Source: Gp6-AA40 sp963818645 (GTDB taxonomy: Bacteria > Acidobacteriota > Vicinamibacteria > Vicinamibacterales > UBA2999). Taken from it: a stretch of DNA of 64,000 nucleotides. The position numbers were made by a program, and so were the translations under genes. Under the pieces are notes generated by a model. It was not told where the DNA came from. It saw only the letters and a list, made by a program, of their open reading frames with translations, and ran no database searches. The stretch spans positions 184,815 to 248,814 of the forward strand of contig CAWFTF010000020.1 in assembly GCA_963818645.1 (NCBI GenBank). The letters run 5' to 3'. Below, piece by piece: positions 9,489 through 18,435 of the stretch; within the stretch, counting starts at the first letter, position 1; each line of letters begins with the position of its first letter.

Positions 9489-10270
9489 GTGGAATCAGGC
9501 ATTGCGTCTCGCCAACGCCCTGCTCCGACTATAAACCGGCGAGGCACGCGTTCGAGCAATCGCCGCGCGTTGCCGCCGAGGACCAGCGCTTCGGCGTCGC
9601 GCGGCAATCCCAGCAGGCGAATCTTGTGCAGCTCGACACCTGGATGAAGCCACGGCCCATCTGATCCGAACAGCACTTTGCGCGCACCCGCACGCCTGAT
9701 CGCGTCCGCGAGATAGTCGAATCGGCGCACGCCTGACGTATCGGCAAGCACATTCGAATACCGCGCCATCTGCTCGACGACCCGCTCGTGCGCGCGCCAG
9801 TCATCGGCGAAGCTGCCGAGGTGCGCGATGATGAAGTTCACTCGAGGGTATTGGGGCGCGAACATGTCGATGACGTGCGCCTTGCCAGCCACATCGACAA
9901 TGACGGGCAAGCGGAACTCTTGCGCCGCCTCGCACACCTCGCGCGTCGGCATCGACTCATGAGCGTGCACCTTCAGGCCACGGAAGCCGTAGCGAGTTAC
10001 AGCCTCGCGCACGATCTCGCGCACGCGTCCCGCATCGCTCTTCGCATTCACCATCGCGAAGCCTATGAGCCGGGGCCGCCATCGAGACACGACGGCGGCG
10101 AGCTCGCGATTGGCGGTGAGGTAATCGGTATGGAACGCCGGAAAGACAACGGTGCGAGCGATTCCTGCGCGTCGCGCGCGACGCAGATACGAGTCTATCG
10201 GCGCCGCCGTATTCCAGGGCGCCGTCAGGAGATCTCCACGGCCGGCGTGACAGTGAAAATCGATGATCAT
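9464..10270 (-). CDS. Amidohydrolase-2 family metal-dependent hydrolase
   Basis: 268 residues with a TIM-barrel pattern. Visible motifs are an N-terminal HxH (DFHCHAG), the basic/His strand LKVHAH, a metal-binding His in FIIAHLGSF and the catalytic aspartate in VLFGSDGPWLHP. These match the amidohydrolase_2 branch, which includes decarboxylases and lactonases; the substrate is unclear. The start overlaps the M20 peptidase stop by 4 bp (ATGA type), and the end overlaps the PGD-repeat gene. The C-terminal 20 residues lie within that overlap and look less conserved. Confidence 0.85.
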   Translation of the reverse strand: MIIDFHCHAGRGDLLTAPWNTAAPIDSYLRRARRAGIARTVVFPAFHTDYLTANRELAAVVSRWRPRLIGFAMVNAKSDAGRVREIVREAVTRYGFRGLKVHAHESMPTREVCEAAQEFRLPVIVDVAGKAHVIDMFAPQYPRVNFIIAHLGSFADDWRAHERVVEQMARYSNVLADTSGVRRFDYLADAIRRAGARKVLFGSDGPWLHPGVELHKIRLLGLPRDAEALVLGGNARRLLERVPRRFIVGAGRWRDAMPDSTWRADDST

Positions 10271-11685
10271 CGGCGGCCGAACTCATCGAGAAAGCGGACG
10301 CTCGTGAGAATTCCGCGCTGGAAATTCTTCAGGCTGAATCTTTCGTTCGGGCCGTGCAGGCTGTCTCCCGGGGACGCAAATCCCATCAACACGGTCGGGA
10401 TGCCGAGCACACGCCTGAACTCGCTCACCACCGGGATACTGCCGCCGGATCGGACCCACTGCGGATCGCGACCGAAGACATGGCGGTAGGCGGTCGCAGC
10501 GGCACGCATTGCCGGATGCTTGCGGTCAATCAACGCGGGACGCGATCGAATGTGCGTCTTCATGGTGATGCGAACCGTCGGCGGCGCGATGCGGCCGATG
10601 AATGCTCGGACCATCCGCTCGATCTCGGCCGGATCCTGATCGAGCACGAGACGAAAACTCATCTTCGCCACGGCGAGACGCGGGATGACGGCCTTCGGTC
10701 CCACGCCGGTATGCCCGCCGTACATCCCGGTCACCGCGAGCGAAGGGCGCAGCGTCAGCCGCTCGTAGACTGAATATCCGCGCTCGCCCCACTGCTCGGT
10801 CGCGCCCGCTTCGCGCAGAACGGCTTCGTCGGACGGCCCGGTTCGCGCCAGATAGTCACGCTCGGTATTGCTCCACCGGCGCACGCGATCGTAAAAGTGC
10901 GGGATCGCGATTCGACCATCGCGGCCATGCAATCGCGCGACGATCTCGCACAGCACCTGCAGAGGATCGTGTACCGCGCCGCCGAAGTTGCCAGAGTGCA
11001 GGTCGCTCCGCTGGCCTTCCACATTCAACTCCACCGCCAGTTGTCCGCGCAGCGCATACGTCAAAGCGGGCTGATCCGGATCGACCATTCGCGTGTCGGA
11101 CATGACCGCGGCATCCGCCCGCAGCGCACGTCGATTGCGCTCGAGAAACGGCACGAGGTTCGTGCTGCCGATCTCCTCCTCGCCTTCGAAGAGACATTTC
11201 ACGTTGACCGGCAAACGACGCACGTGCGCGAGCAGTGACTCGATTGCCTTGACATGCGTGAACAGCTGTCCCTTGTCGTCGCTTGCCCCACGTCCGTGCA
11301 GAAACCCGCCGTGAATCTCGCCGCCAAAGGGAGGATGGGTCCACTCGCGCACCGGTTCCGCGGGCTGCACGTCGTAGTGCCCATAGATCAGCACCGTGGG
11401 CCTGCCGGTCGCACTCGTCCATTCGCCGTACACGATCGGATGTCGCTTCGTCGGCACCACCCGCACGCGCTGGAGCCCGGCACGGCGGAGTTGCGAGGCG
11501 AGCCATCCACTGCATCGCGTCACATCATTTCGTCGCGCAGGATCGCCGCTCACGCTCGCAATCCGTACGAAGGCCTGCAGTTCGCCGTTGAAGCGCGGCT
11601 GGTTACGCGTGACGAAGGCGGTGACATCCGGCGGCGTCTGGCTGCGAGGCCGCGTGACCGTGCCGGGATCGATGTCTGTCAGCAC
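10267..11685 (-). CDS. M20-family metallodipeptidase
   Basis: 472 residues. Dizinc peptidase motifs are in order: YGHYDVQP (metal His), GRGASDDKG (bridging Asp), FEGEEEIGS (catalytic Glu and metal Glu) and a C-terminal SGGSIPVVSEF segment. The central dimerisation domain lies about residues 200-380. This is the dipeptidase/carnosinase-like branch; it acts in the cytosol on dipeptides or related amides. The start lies 21 bp after the stop of the 520-residue gene, so the transcript may run on from the upstream cluster. Confidence 0.9.
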   Translation of the reverse strand: MLTDIDPGTVTRPRSQTPPDVTAFVTRNQPRFNGELQAFVRIASVSGDPARRNDVTRCSGWLASQLRRAGLQRVRVVPTKRHPIVYGEWTSATGRPTVLIYGHYDVQPAEPVREWTHPPFGGEIHGGFLHGRGASDDKGQLFTHVKAIESLLAHVRRLPVNVKCLFEGEEEIGSTNLVPFLERNRRALRADAAVMSDTRMVDPDQPALTYALRGQLAVELNVEGQRSDLHSGNFGGAVHDPLQVLCEIVARLHGRDGRIAIPHFYDRVRRWSNTERDYLARTGPSDEAVLREAGATEQWGERGYSVYERLTLRPSLAVTGMYGGHTGVGPKAVIPRLAVAKMSFRLVLDQDPAEIERMVRAFIGRIAPPTVRITMKTHIRSRPALIDRKHPAMRAAATAYRHVFGRDPQWVRSGGSIPVVSEFRRVLGIPTVLMGFASPGDSLHGPNERFSLKNFQRGILTSVRFLDEFGRR

Positions 11686-11706
11686 ACGCGTTCGGCACTA
11701 TGCCGT

Positions 11707-13269
11707 CTAGGACAGGTACCGGCGGATGAACGCGAGCAGGTGCGCACGATTGGCAGGCGAATGCGGCGACCGCAGGTGGCGCAGCGCCATGACGAGAAAC
11801 GCGCGACTGGCGGCAATCGCCGCTCGCGCCTCAGGTCGCAACGCGCCGCCGGCGAAGATGTTGTCGCGCGGATCTGAGGGGGCGTTGTGCTCGTGCGGCG
11901 CTCGTGACATCGGCGGCCAACCCAGACGGATGAAGAACGCGCGAATGTTGCGGATACGGCCAACGCCACCGGCGCGCTCGGTATGCGCGCTCGAGGACGA
12001 GTCCTGCAGCAGATGCAGCGCTTCGCCGAGCCACTCGAGCGCCTGCTGTCGCGTCGGCGCAAGCATGGCGCGCCGATGCAGTCCGGCGAACCGCGCCTGG
12101 ATGAGGCGCAGCGCTGCCGCCACTGACGACGACGGGGTCGGGCGCAGGGAATGCGACGACTGCGCCGCCGCCTTCAACCCTTCGAGTGCGGCGCGCGGGA
12201 ATCGCCAGTAGCTGCGGCCACCACGATCCGGACGGATCACGCCGGTCTCGATGTGATACGGATCGGGCGGACGCAGACCCAGTCCGGCCATCGCGCGGCG
12301 CGTGAGGATCTCGTGCCCCTCTTTGTTGCCGATGCCCGGGATTGGTGTGACCTTCGTCCAGAAGGTTTCCGCACCCTCGAGTTCCTGGCTGGCGCGATCG
12401 ATCTCCAGTTCCAACTCGCGCTGGCGGCCACGACCGCGACCCGGAACGTATCCACGCGCCTGTTGGCGACGACGGTACTGACGCACTTGCACCGGGCTCA
12501 TGCCCGGAGGCGAAGTCGCCGATCGTGCCGGCAGTCGCGCCTGGCGTCCCGCGAGCACCGCGAGCTGGTGCGCCGCGGCCGCACGGTTGCGTGCGATCGC
12601 CTCCTGCCATCCGGCAGGGTTCTGCGCCAGGACCGTGTTGAGTGCAGCGAGGAGGCGTGTGAAGTACAGCCCGCGCACATCCCACATCTGCTTCGCGCGC
12701 CTCTGGATGTCCTGCTTGACGTCCGGTGGCAGCGCTTTCAACAGATCGCGAATCGGCCCGACGAGATCGCCCACATCCATTCGCTCGGCAGCGTTCTCGA
12801 GCGCCGCTTCGAGCGCCTCTGCTTCGCGGTACTTGTGGAAGAGACCCAGGCGTCGCGAGATGCCAGGCCGGGCGCGATTGAACCGCGCATCCTCCAGCCT
12901 GAAGTTGCGCGGGTCGTGCTGATCGTGCTTCCCCAGTTTGTGGCCGACGTCCATCCCGGGAATTCCGCGCAGGTAGCGAGCGCTTCCGCCAGGCAGGAAC
13001 TGGCCGACACCCCCGCGCGCGTATCGCGTCAGTCCCTGTTGCTGCGCGCGCTCGATGCGCGCCAGACGATTGAGCTCCTGCTGAACCCACCCGCGAACGT
13101 GTCTGGGCTGTCTGGGGTCGCTGAGCAGCTGCCGCAAGTACTGTTGTCGCGCAACGCGATAGCGGTGGTCGTGCTCCTGCTCGAACTCGAAGGCGGCGGC
13201 GTCCAACTCGGCGAACGCGGCGCTCGGCAGCAGCGCGCCGTTGACCCGTCCCAGGGCGGCAGTGCTCAC
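11707..13269 (-). CDS. Unrecognised 520-residue protein with HNH-like and Het-C/PLC-like motifs
   Basis: No confident family. Residues about 90-135 read GIPGMDVGHKLGKHDQHDP followed by RNFRLEDARFNRARPG, resembling the GH...N...R pattern of HNH/Endo VII nuclease toxins. The middle is rich in Arg/Gln (QYRRRQQARGYVPGRGRGRQ). The C-terminal 220 residues contain HEILTRRAM and EALHLLQDSSSSAHTER, similar to the His/Asp zinc ligands of Het-C and zinc-dependent phospholipase C folds. No signal peptide. It is the last gene of the minus-strand cluster that starts at 20782. Both domain suggestions are from motif resemblance only. Confidence 0.65.
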   Translation of the reverse strand: MSTAALGRVNGALLPSAAFAELDAAAFEFEQEHDHRYRVARQQYLRQLLSDPRQPRHVRGWVQQELNRLARIERAQQQGLTRYARGGVGQFLPGGSARYLRGIPGMDVGHKLGKHDQHDPRNFRLEDARFNRARPGISRRLGLFHKYREAEALEAALENAAERMDVGDLVGPIRDLLKALPPDVKQDIQRRAKQMWDVRGLYFTRLLAALNTVLAQNPAGWQEAIARNRAAAAHQLAVLAGRQARLPARSATSPPGMSPVQVRQYRRRQQARGYVPGRGRGRQRELELEIDRASQELEGAETFWTKVTPIPGIGNKEGHEILTRRAMAGLGLRPPDPYHIETGVIRPDRGGRSYWRFPRAALEGLKAAAQSSHSLRPTPSSSVAAALRLIQARFAGLHRRAMLAPTRQQALEWLGEALHLLQDSSSSAHTERAGGVGRIRNIRAFFIRLGWPPMSRAPHEHNAPSDPRDNIFAGGALRPEARAAIAASRAFLVMALRHLRSPHSPANRAHLLAFIRRYLS

Positions 13270-13279
13270 AGGTGCCCCG

Positions 13280-14480
13280 TTAGTTCACCGCACGCCGAAC
13301 CGCGGCACGCGTACGACGCCGGCGCCCCGGCACGCGCCGCAATGCGCCACGGCGCAGCGATCCGTTCGAACCATTCGAACCAGCCGTCGTAAACGGTCCA
13401 CTCCCCCACGGCATCACACGATTGGCCTCCATGCGGCGCGCGAGCCCCATCGATTGCGCGCTGGTCAACCACTCCTCGGCGAACTCGGCGATCTCGAGCA
13501 GCAGCGCCTCGAACTGGCCGCGTTGCATCTTCATGATGTGCGGCTGTGACAGCCAGCGCAGGACCTCGCGCCCGGCCACGCCCATGCGCTGACGCGGCGA
13601 CGTGACCAGCCGCTCGTTGTAATAGCGCACCAGGATCTCTTCGACCGTGTCCCATGCGTTGTCGGTGCCGAACAGATTCTTGACGTCGTCGGCCCCGAGG
13701 ATCTTGAACGACTCCTCGAGGAGCTGCATCACCTCGACGCGCAGCACGTTGAGGTGGCCGAATGATGTGAACTTCAGGTTGTTGCGCAGATCGAGTCCGG
13801 CGCGCCGCACGATGGCAATGCTGCCGAAGCTCGGGTCGTACGCGCGCTCACGTACCACATCGCTGATCCGCTTGTCGCGCCAGAACAGCGCCACCTGGTT
13901 GATGAAGTGGCCGAACTGATTGTGGAAATCGACATTGGGCGTCGTGCCCTGCGGCACCGGTGCGTTTCCGTAGCCAAACGCCCGTCGATAGGCCTGCAGA
14001 CGATCGTTGAGCGTGTAGCGCAGCACGTCGCGGCGGTCGAACTGGTAGAGCAGAAACGCGCCCTGGCCGCTCGACAGACGCACCGCGCCCGCATGAAACA
14101 GCTCCTTGAGCTTGCGGATCACGCGGAAGACACCAATCTTCTCGTGCTGGTAGATGTAGTACAGGTCGCCGACAGCCACGAGCCGCTCGGACGTGATCTG
14201 TTCGTCGGTACGGCTCGACGCCCTGCGGGATACGGGTCCGCCCCAACTTGTCCGCCGCATCGGGACCGACGCCAATCAGCTGCGACAGCCCTCTGTCGGG
14301 GGGCGCCTTCCCCTCCATGTCCTGCTTCACGACAGCCGCAAGGATGTCGTCGACCTGTTGCTTCAGCGCGTCGCCGAGCGCCGGGTTGCCCGCGAGGTCG
14401 CCGGCGAAACGGTGCGTCATCGCCTCCCGCAACGCGGCGACGCGGTCCATCAAGCTCTGATAGTCGTATTCGTTTGCCAT
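13280..14480 (-). CDS. Unrecognised helical protein, about 400 residues, one frameshift
   Basis: The N-terminal frame (from 14480) encodes about 85 residues, MANEYDYQSLMDRVAALREA to GVGPDAADKLGRTRI. The C-terminal frame (to 13280) begins near 14220 with RTDEQITSERLVAVGDLYYI and runs about 310 residues, ending in an Arg-rich tail. Both halves have the same base composition, and there is no start site for the second, so one indel near 14200-14240 explains them. The predicted content is mostly helix, with an HTH-like middle (FRVIRKLKELFHAG). The gap to the next gene is 10 bp. Confidence 0.65.
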
Positions 14481-14512
14481 GGTCAGGCCCTTCAGCTGGA
14501 CATCTGCGACGA

Positions 14513-15331
14513 TTACTGGACTTCGACAAAGAACGCGAGCCTACCGGGCGCGTCCGCTTTCGACTGCGCGAAGACGCGATAGAGACCCGGCTCCTCGGCG
14601 CTGGGCACGGTGACGACGAGACCAACGACGTCGGGCTGTCTGGCCTGCTGCGTCGACTTCTTCTTCGGCGTCTCTCGCGCGACAGGCTCGACTTTCCAGC
14701 TCTCCTTGACGGCGCCTTCGCTGTCCTTGACGTACCACTTGAGCTCACCGGTCCCGAGGGGAACTGTGACCCTCGCGTCGAATGTGCTGCCCGGACGCGC
14801 GGCATATCCGGCCGCTCCGAACTGCCCATCCGCCGCCGCTGATTGCGCGGGATCAGAGGGAGCACTCGACCCCGTCGTGTTGTAGGAGTTCTTCTTCACC
14901 TTGATCCGGCAGGCGTTGTCGAGCACGAACGCCTGTCCGGTATCTGTGATCACCCAGGCGTCGTACATGCCCGGCGTGGGATCGATGACGTCCTCAAACT
15001 CGACGGTCAGACTCGTTGACGTATTGACCGTCACGTCCGAGGCCTCAATGACGTTCCCACCCAGAACCAACTTGAAGACATCCGCATGATTCAGATCCAG
15101 GCCAATCACGGATAAGGTGAAGTCTTTCTCCTCGCCGGCGTCGAACTTGACCACGTTGGGTGACACGCTCGTGAGGCGCGGACTCGGTGGCCGAGGTACC
15201 GGTTGCGGATTGAGTGGGATGATGCCCGTCGGAGCAATGCCGCCGGCGAGCAGCGCCCCGTCGTCGAGGTACTTGGCAATCGCCTTCAGCGATTCCGTGA
15301 CACGCCGCGTTCCGAATGCTTGTGTTGACAT
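14513..15331 (-). CDS. Protein with IPT/TIG-like Ig domain, unknown function
   Basis: 272 residues without a signal peptide. Residues about 50-145 follow the IPT/TIG pattern: PRLTSVSPNVVKFDAGEEKD, then a short hydrophobic strand, a GGNVI turn, STSLTVEFEDV and PGMYDAWVITDTGQAF. The C-terminal 100 residues (about 170-272) contain a second beta-rich segment ending in GLYRVFAQSK and FFVEVQ. Several phage-tail and eCIS accessory proteins carry similar Ig-like modules, but no tail genes are present, so the role stays open. It sits 10 bp after the 366-residue gene. Confidence 0.65.
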   Translation of the reverse strand: MSTQAFGTRRVTESLKAIAKYLDDGALLAGGIAPTGIIPLNPQPVPRPPSPRLTSVSPNVVKFDAGEEKDFTLSVIGLDLNHADVFKLVLGGNVIEASDVTVNTSTSLTVEFEDVIDPTPGMYDAWVITDTGQAFVLDNACRIKVKKNSYNTTGSSAPSDPAQSAAADGQFGAAGYAARPGSTFDARVTVPLGTGELKWYVKDSEGAVKESWKVEPVARETPKKKSTQQARQPDVVGLVVTVPSAEEPGLYRVFAQSKADAPGRLAFFVEVQ

Positions 15332-15341
15332 AGGCCACGTC

Positions 15342-16439
15342 CTAGGAGTTCTGCGACTTCGAGACTGCGGCCGCGACGAGATCTCGCAGCCGCTCGAGCG
15401 TGATCCTCACCGCGTCGACGCCATCCTTGCCCGAGTCCGCGATGAGCTGCGGCGCCTCCACTCCGGCGAAGTGCTCGACCCATCCGAGGAGTTCCGCCAC
15501 TGTGATGCGAGGTTCGCTGTTGAACTCGATCTCGGTGACATCGCGCTCCTCCGGTCCGAAGAACACGGAGTCCATCGCGTCGTACGCCTCGTGCACCGAT
15601 TCCACGATGACGCTGAGCACCTGCGACAGACGCACGAGCTGCGTCCCGAGGAACTTGTCCGTGCCGCCGTTGCGTTCGATGAAGCTTTTCTGTGCGACCC
15701 ACGTTTGAAACAGACCGGTCGTGTAGTCGACGAGGATCAGGAAGTTCGTGAGCACGAGCTCATCGTCAACAGTGAGGACCAGATCTTTTCTGAAGCCGAA
15801 ACGGTCTCTCAGCTGGCCGAGTGCGCCATCGACGCTCGACGGATCCGAAACAAGGTCCACGAATTCCGTCGTCGCGAAGAAGGTGACGTCGAACTGCGTG
15901 ACGCCGAGGAGCCGCGTGAAGTATTCGTTGACGCGCTGCACTCTCGGGCCGCCCACGTTCCCGAGCTCCGACACCAACTCGGTCAGCGCCGACCGGACGA
16001 GCGCGCTGACAGATATCGTGCTGTCGTCGTCGGCATCCGGCCGCAACGGTTTCAGCATGTCCAGGAGCGGCAGTGCCTGCTCGAGCGCAACCGTGGCGCG
16101 TTTATAGACGCTGGCCTGCGCGCCGGTGACCTCTCCCAGATCCGCCTGCACGGCGAACGGCTGCGACTTCCACGTCGATTCGATGTGCCCTTCGACCTCT
16201 TTCAGATCGACTGCCTTGGTCAGCGCAGCCAGGAAGCCCTTGGGATCGTCAGCGCGATAGCGCCAGCCAAGCAGATCATGCATAGCGCCCTGAGCCGTCC
16301 GCGTGAGCGAGCCGCCGCCAGACGAACCCGTGCCGTTCCCGTTTCGACTGCCCCGCCCGGAGCTGTTGACCTCTTTCGTCAGAATCGGGAACGTCACCGC
16401 GTCTTCGGCCAGGTCCACGAAATCGTCAATGTCCGGCAT
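15342..16439 (-). CDS. Unrecognised 365-residue mostly helical protein
   Basis: The start is the ATG at 16439, preceded by a purine-rich ribosome site (ggagagag) and opening MPDIDDFVDLAEDAVTFPI; the open frame continues 10 codons upstream without that signal. A Gly/Ser/Asn-rich linker (residues about 25-42) separates the N-terminal strand from a long acidic helical domain. No catalytic motif, membrane segment or signal peptide is visible. The gap to the downstream Ig-like gene is 10 bp. Confidence 0.7.
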   Translation of the reverse strand: MPDIDDFVDLAEDAVTFPILTKEVNSSGRGSRNGNGTGSSGGGSLTRTAQGAMHDLLGWRYRADDPKGFLAALTKAVDLKEVEGHIESTWKSQPFAVQADLGEVTGAQASVYKRATVALEQALPLLDMLKPLRPDADDDSTISVSALVRSALTELVSELGNVGGPRVQRVNEYFTRLLGVTQFDVTFFATTEFVDLVSDPSSVDGALGQLRDRFGFRKDLVLTVDDELVLTNFLILVDYTTGLFQTWVAQKSFIERNGGTDKFLGTQLVRLSQVLSVIVESVHEAYDAMDSVFFGPEERDVTEIEFNSEPRITVAELLGWVEHFAGVEAPQLIADSGKDGVDAVRITLERLRDLVAAAVSKSQNS

Positions 16440-16496
16440 AGCTCTCTCCCTTTGGTTACCCTTCGTCACGAGCCCAACCCCGACGCTCGCGACCAG

Positions 16497-17057
16497 TCAG
16501 CTGGCTTTGCCCGCAATCTCGAACTGGTCGTCGCGTACCGTGATCTGTTGCCCGATGTTGGTGGCCTGCACCGACACGGAGTTCCGCGCCAGCCGTTCGG
16601 TCAACTCGCTCCAGCACTCGACCATCGCCGCCGTCACCACGCCCATCGGCACCGCACACCGCTCGATTGACCGCTTGACCTCCCCGGTCCACGCCCGCCA
16701 TTCGCGCCCGCGCTCCTTTCCCATCTCGAGGAGCCGGGCGACGTGATCGTGAGCGGCAAGTTCGCTCACGTATTTCGCGACGAAGCGATTCAGCAACTCG
16801 TGAATCCCGGACAGCGCGGTTCGCAATGTGTCGAGGGCGCCGTTTGGCTGGTTCTGCTGCAGCGCCTGCGCCACGTGAGCATCGGCCTCTTCGAGCGCAC
16901 TGAACAACTCGGTCACGACGTTCTCGAGCTGATCGACGAGCACGACCGAACCACGCGCGGGCCTGTCTTCCATCACCGTCACACGCAACGCCGACACGGC
17001 GTCCTGCAGGAGGGCGATGTCGCGTCGCAACCCGGCGAGCGCACTTTCGAGGCTCAT
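16497..17057 (-). CDS. Small helical protein, unknown function
   Basis: 186 residues from the ATG at 17057 (MSLESALAGLRRDIALLQDA), one base after the stop of the metallopeptidase-like gene. Heptad-like leucine/alanine spacing through residues 5-110 suggests a coiled-coil bundle (QLENVVTELFSALEEADAHV). No known domain was recognised. The tight spacing and same strand place it in the cluster operon. Confidence 0.7.
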   Translation of the reverse strand: MSLESALAGLRRDIALLQDAVSALRVTVMEDRPARGSVVLVDQLENVVTELFSALEEADAHVAQALQQNQPNGALDTLRTALSGIHELLNRFVAKYVSELAAHDHVARLLEMGKERGREWRAWTGEVKRSIERCAVPMGVVTAAMVECWSELTERLARNSVSVQATNIGQQITVRDDQFEIAGKAS

Positions 17058-17058
17058 C

Positions 17059-18400
17059 TCATCTCCTCGCCAACTCGCGATAGAAGCCTTCGCGGAGCGC
17101 GTCCGCACTCGCCAGCCGGTTGTCGAGGGCATACCGCGCCGCGCCGATCAGAAACCGTTCGGGCACGATGCCGGGATCCGTACCGGCGGCGAGGCGCTGT
17201 GCGCACTCCTCGATCATCCGCTGCTCCTTCTGACCGAAGCGGTAGACCTCGGCGAGCGTTTTGTTGCCGATCTCCGCGAACGGCTGGTAACACAACGCAT
17301 CGACGACCAACGCGATCGCACGCGGTGCAGTACGCAAGATCTCTGGCGGGAACGTTCCCGCCGGTGGCGGTGGATAAATCGTGGTCCACGCACGCGCGTA
17401 GCGCTCGGCCTCCGCGCGAAAACCCATGCGCCGGAGCAACTCGACGCTGATCATCACGCGCAGGTATGGTGTGGGATGCACGCCGTTGCGATCGAAGTGA
17501 TAGGTGATCTGCGGGGAGCGGCCCACGACATCCATCAACGACGCGACGATGCATGGTCCACCGAGCAGGGTGCCGGCAAGGTCGGCCCACGTCTCGCGAT
17601 TCCACTTCACCCAGACACGAGCGACTTCGCGTCCGAGTCCGGCGCGCAGGAGCGTGCGCGCGATCGCCAGCGGCACTGCACGCGAGAGGCCGAGATCGCT
17701 CTGGGTGTTGTGACTCACTTCATGGAGCACGGCGCCGAGCGTCCACGGGTTGACCATCCGGTGATACGGCAGCTGAATCAGCGGGAACGGGTTGATACTG
17801 CCGTCCCAACTGCCGCAGCTTGATCCCGCGCTTGTACGTCGCCGGGCCGAAGCCCGTGCGCATGTAGCAAAACGGCGGCGGCGCCGGAACCGACTTCTCT
17901 TTTCCGATGCCGAGGTATGTCACCTGATAGCAATCGAGCGCGATGCGGTCGGTGCTCAACAGCCAGAGGCCGAACTGCGATTGCCGCTGGCCGAACAGCT
18001 CGAAATAGAAATCCCAGATCTTCTCGATGCCCTTGACCCAGTTGTGCGCATGGTGCTTGTGCGTCACCAGTGTGCGAAGGCGCGTGCGGCTCGGCTGCCG
18101 GAGCGCCGATGCTGCCAGGTGCGTCATGCGACGCGACCGCTCGGTCAGCCCCGTGCGAAGCTGCGCGAGCAGTTGATTCACGGCCTGCACGTGCCCATCG
18201 GTCGGCGCTTCTGGCCCGGTGCCGAACTCCCTGCGCGTAAAGTCGCGCAGGGCTGTCGTATGCCGCGTCAGATTGAGCGCCTGTGCGCCAATCCATGGCC
18301 CGAGTACCGGCTGTGTTGCGCTCGTGCGCCGTGGCGCGCGGCCGCGTCGGAGGACGGCGGCTGGTGGCGGAGGCGCTGAAGCGACGGCAGTAGCAGTCAT
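17059..18400 (-). CDS. HEVSH metallopeptidase-like protein, one frameshift
   Basis: The N-terminal frame (18400 to about 17800) gives about 200 residues ending TYKRGIKLRQLG; the C-terminal frame resumes as GSINPFPLIQLPYHRMVNPW and ends at 17059. A single extra base near 17805 joins them into a protein of about 446 residues. The C-terminal half carries LGAVLHEVSHNTQSD, a HExxH zinc site, and RETWADLAGTLLGGP, a plausible ExxxD third-ligand segment, followed by GVHPTPYLRV. This is a gluzincin-like layout. No signal peptide. Substrate unknown; neighbours suggest it could process cluster proteins, which is inference. Confidence 0.7.
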
Positions 18401-18435
18401 GAGACGTAACCAACGTCAGAGTTCACACGTGTCGT

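Noticed and set aside
12151..13392. 413-codon plus-strand open frame
   Set aside because: Antisense shadow of the 520-residue gene; low-complexity Arg/Leu content and no ribosome site.
15117..16670. 517-codon plus-strand open frame
   Set aside because: It lies antisense to two well-formed cluster genes; its translation is Arg/Asp-rich with no family pattern, as expected from reversed high-GC codons.
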